The notes under the pieces: generated by a model
The model's input: only the letters and a program-made list of their open reading frames with translations
Told to the model about the DNA's origin: nothing
Databases searched by the model: none
Assembly: GCA_025923975.1 (NCBI GenBank)
Contig: JAICEV010000226.1
Location: 1 to 6,349 of the forward strand
Reading direction: 5' to 3'
DNA length: 6,349 nucleotides
DNA from: Propionibacteriaceae bacterium
GTDB taxonomy: Bacteria; Actinomycetota; Actinomycetes; Propionibacteriales; Propionibacteriaceae
Position numbers and translations under genes: made by a program
In this document: positions 4,686-6,349 of the stretch, one piece after another
How positions within the stretch are numbered: position 1 is the stretch's first letter
How the letters are laid out: each line of letters starts with the position of its first letter

Positions 4686-6349
4686 TTTCGCTCCGGGATC
4701 CGAAATTGGGCCGTGCGCGAGTCTAGTTCCAGGTGCTGCCTCGCGTCGGCCGCCATGGCACTGTGCGGGCCAAGCCGGACCACGGCGCCGGCCACCTCGA
4801 TCTGCCCGATGGTGATCATCGGATCCACAGCCCGCCCTACATCTACCTCGGTCGGACGGTCGCGGAAATTGACCACCGTGATCATGTCGCCGCGCTCGAG
4901 CAACAGCCAGCCACCTTCGTCGTTCGACAGTGCCCGCCCCTGGTCGAAACGCGGATCGGTGAAATCCGGATACGTGCGCCGAATGCTGATCAGCCGCTTG
5001 GTCAGGTCGAGCAGCTCCGCGTGGCGGGGTTGATCGAGCTCCGACCAATCCAGCCTCGACACCTCGAACGTCCGTGGATCCTGCGGATCCGGTACGTCGC
5101 TGGTGTCCCACTCCATCTGCGCGAACTCTTCGAGCCGACCAGCGCGAATCATTTCGGCGAGCTCGGGCTCCGGATGTGAGCTAAAGAAGCGCCACGGCGT
5201 GTCGGCCCCCCACTCCTCACCCATGAAGATCATCGGCGTAAATGGGCTGAGCAACGTCACCATGGCAGCGATGGCCTGCTGTGCCGGGCTGATCTTGCTG
5301 GAGAGCCGTTCGCCCTTGGCGCGATTGCCGATCTGATCATGGTTGTCAGAACAGACGACCAGCCGCCAGGTCGGCGTACGCCAGGTGTCGATCGGATGTC
5401 CGTGAGTCCGGCCTCGGAAGCTGGATCGAGTACCGGTATGGAAGAACCCGTTTTCAAACACCTTGCCGAGGGCTGTCAAGGAGTCGAAGTCGGCGTAGTA
5501 ACCGCTTGTGTCCCCAGTCAGACTCACGTAGAGGGCATGGTGGAAGTCGTCGCTCCACTGTGCCGTCAGTCCGTAGCCGCCGCCCTCGCGCGCGGTGATC
5601 AACCGGGGGTCGTTCAGGTCGGACTCGGCAATGAGCGGCATCGGCCGGCGTAAGAAAGTGCTGCGCACGGAAACATCGATGTTCAACTCCTCTAGGAGGT
5701 GCGTGGCTCGGGTGTCGTGCAGTGCATGTACGGCGTCGAGTCGCAAACCGTCCACGTGATAGTCGGTGGGGAACATCAAGGCGTTGTCGATGATGTAGCG
5801 GCGTACCTCATCGGATTCCTCGCCGGCTAGGTTTGGCTCATCCCCCCAGACGCTGGGACCGGCGTCACTCCTGAGATAGGGCCCGAACTGGGATAAGTAG
5901 TTGCCGCTCGGACCAAGATGGTTGTAGACGACGTCCTGGATCACTCCAAGACCGACTCGGTGGCAGGCGTCGACGAACTGCATGTACTCGAGGGGGCCTC
6001 CGTAGTCCTCGTCCACGGCGTACCAGAGCACTCCGTCGTAGCCCCAGTTGTACGTTCCGTTGAAGGCATTGACGGGCATCAGCTCGACGAAATCGACCCC
6101 GAGGTGCACCAGGTGGTCGAGCCGCTCAATTGCTGCTGTCAGCGTGCCTTCAGGCGTGAAGGTTCCGACGTGCAGCTCATAGATGATGCAACCGGCAAGT
6201 TGTTTGCCGGTCCACTTCTTGTCGGACCCGACGTAGGCGTTGCCGAGGTCGAGCGGGAGCGGATACAGGTGCGGCGCGTACCCGACCTTGCCCACCGGGT
6301 CCTTGATCGGGCGCAGGCCGGAGGCCAGGCCCCAGTTCACACCGACCGC
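4682..6349 (-). CDS. treZ: Malto-oligosyltrehalose trehalohydrolase, partial (N-terminus beyond the window)
   Basis: TreZ (GH13 family) hydrolyses the bond that releases trehalose from maltooligosyltrehalose made by TreY, in the glycogen-to-trehalose route in the cytoplasm. The visible 555 residues contain the barrel: YELHVGTFTPEGT (57-69), GYDGVLWYAV (103-112), region I DVVYNH (139-144), region II GLRLDAVHAL (201-210, nucleophile Asp205), region III AESDLNDPR (241-249, acid Glu242; this motif is characteristic of TreZ), QWSDDFHHAL (264-273) and region IV SDNHDQIGNR (334-343, Asp338). IFMGEEWGADTPWRFFSSH (374-392) is also typical. The C-terminal beta domain ends at RIPERK. All catalytic residues are present. 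The segment before residue 50 (GLRPIKDPVGKVGYAPHLYP) does not show the PDPxSR...HGPS pattern I expect from other TreZ proteins. The start and any treY/treX neighbours are off the right edge. Confidence 0.93.
   Translation of the reverse strand, partial: AVGVNWGLASGLRPIKDPVGKVGYAPHLYPLPLDLGNAYVGSDKKWTGKQLAGCIIYELHVGTFTPEGTLTAAIERLDHLVHLGVDFVELMPVNAFNGTYNWGYDGVLWYAVDEDYGGPLEYMQFVDACHRVGLGVIQDVVYNHLGPSGNYLSQFGPYLRSDAGPSVWGDEPNLAGEESDEVRRYIIDNALMFPTDYHVDGLRLDAVHALHDTRATHLLEELNIDVSVRSTFLRRPMPLIAESDLNDPRLITAREGGGYGLTAQWSDDFHHALYVSLTGDTSGYYADFDSLTALGKVFENGFFHTGTRSSFRGRTHGHPIDTWRTPTWRLVVCSDNHDQIGNRAKGERLSSKISPAQQAIAAMVTLLSPFTPMIFMGEEWGADTPWRFFSSHPEPELAEMIRAGRLEEFAQMEWDTSDVPDPQDPRTFEVSRLDWSELDQPRHAELLDLTKRLISIRRTYPDFTDPRFDQGRALSNDEGGWLLLERGDMITVVNFRDRPTEVDVGRAVDPMITIGQIEVAGAVVRLGPHSAMAADARQHLELDSRTAQFRIPERK
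4691..4694 (-). promoter_or_regulatory. Ribosome binding site of the aminotransferase gene, inside the 3' end of treZ
   Basis: GGAG on the minus strand, 5 bases before ATG 4685 and 11 before ATG 4679. The spacing favours the upstream ATG, which forms the ATGA overlap with the treZ stop. Confidence 0.6.

Noticed and set aside
4686..5111. Upstream in-frame extension of the aminotransferase into treZ
   Set aside because: The family N-terminus starts at MIMPLSDLSH, the ribosome binding site and ATGA overlap fix the start near 4685, and the upstream region is the treZ C-terminus in its own frame.

Overview
The window is GC-rich chromosomal DNA and looks actinobacterial. The evidence is the order tRNA-Trp, secE, nusG, rplK, rplA; a NusG and a SecE that both carry long hydrophilic N-terminal extensions; and an aspartate aminotransferase of the actinobacterial subgroup Ic type. 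I cannot name the genus. Apart from the LysE-type gene, everything I could assign to a strand lies on the minus strand, so the window reads right to left.

Layout from right to left. A partial treZ (trehalose release from maltooligosyltrehalose; its N-terminus is off the right edge) ends at 4682. Its stop overlaps by 4 bp (ATGA) the start of a PLP-dependent aspartate aminotransferase (3369-4685). That gene converges with, and overlaps by 38 bp, a plus-strand LysE-family exporter that ends at 3406. Left of the exporter start is an intergenic stretch of about 540 bp (2242-2779). It holds a candidate 37-residue single-pass membrane protein on the minus strand, a candidate promoter for it, and a well-spaced sigma-A-like promoter for the tRNA operon.

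The left third is the tRNA-Trp/secE/nusG/rplK/rplA block. The tRNA lies 40 bp ahead of secE (preprotein translocase). secE and nusG share one base (TGATG). rplK follows after 41 bp, and rplA begins 95 bp after rplK and runs off the left edge. SecE acts in the membrane. NusG couples RNA polymerase to transcript fate. L11 and L1 build the two stalks of the large ribosomal subunit.

I find no mobile element, CRISPR array, phage gene or new multi-gene system. The best items for a second look are two substitutions in the thiostrepton/factor-binding loop of L11, a triplicated acidic motif in the NusG extension, the small membrane protein gene, and an atypical N-terminal segment in TreZ.
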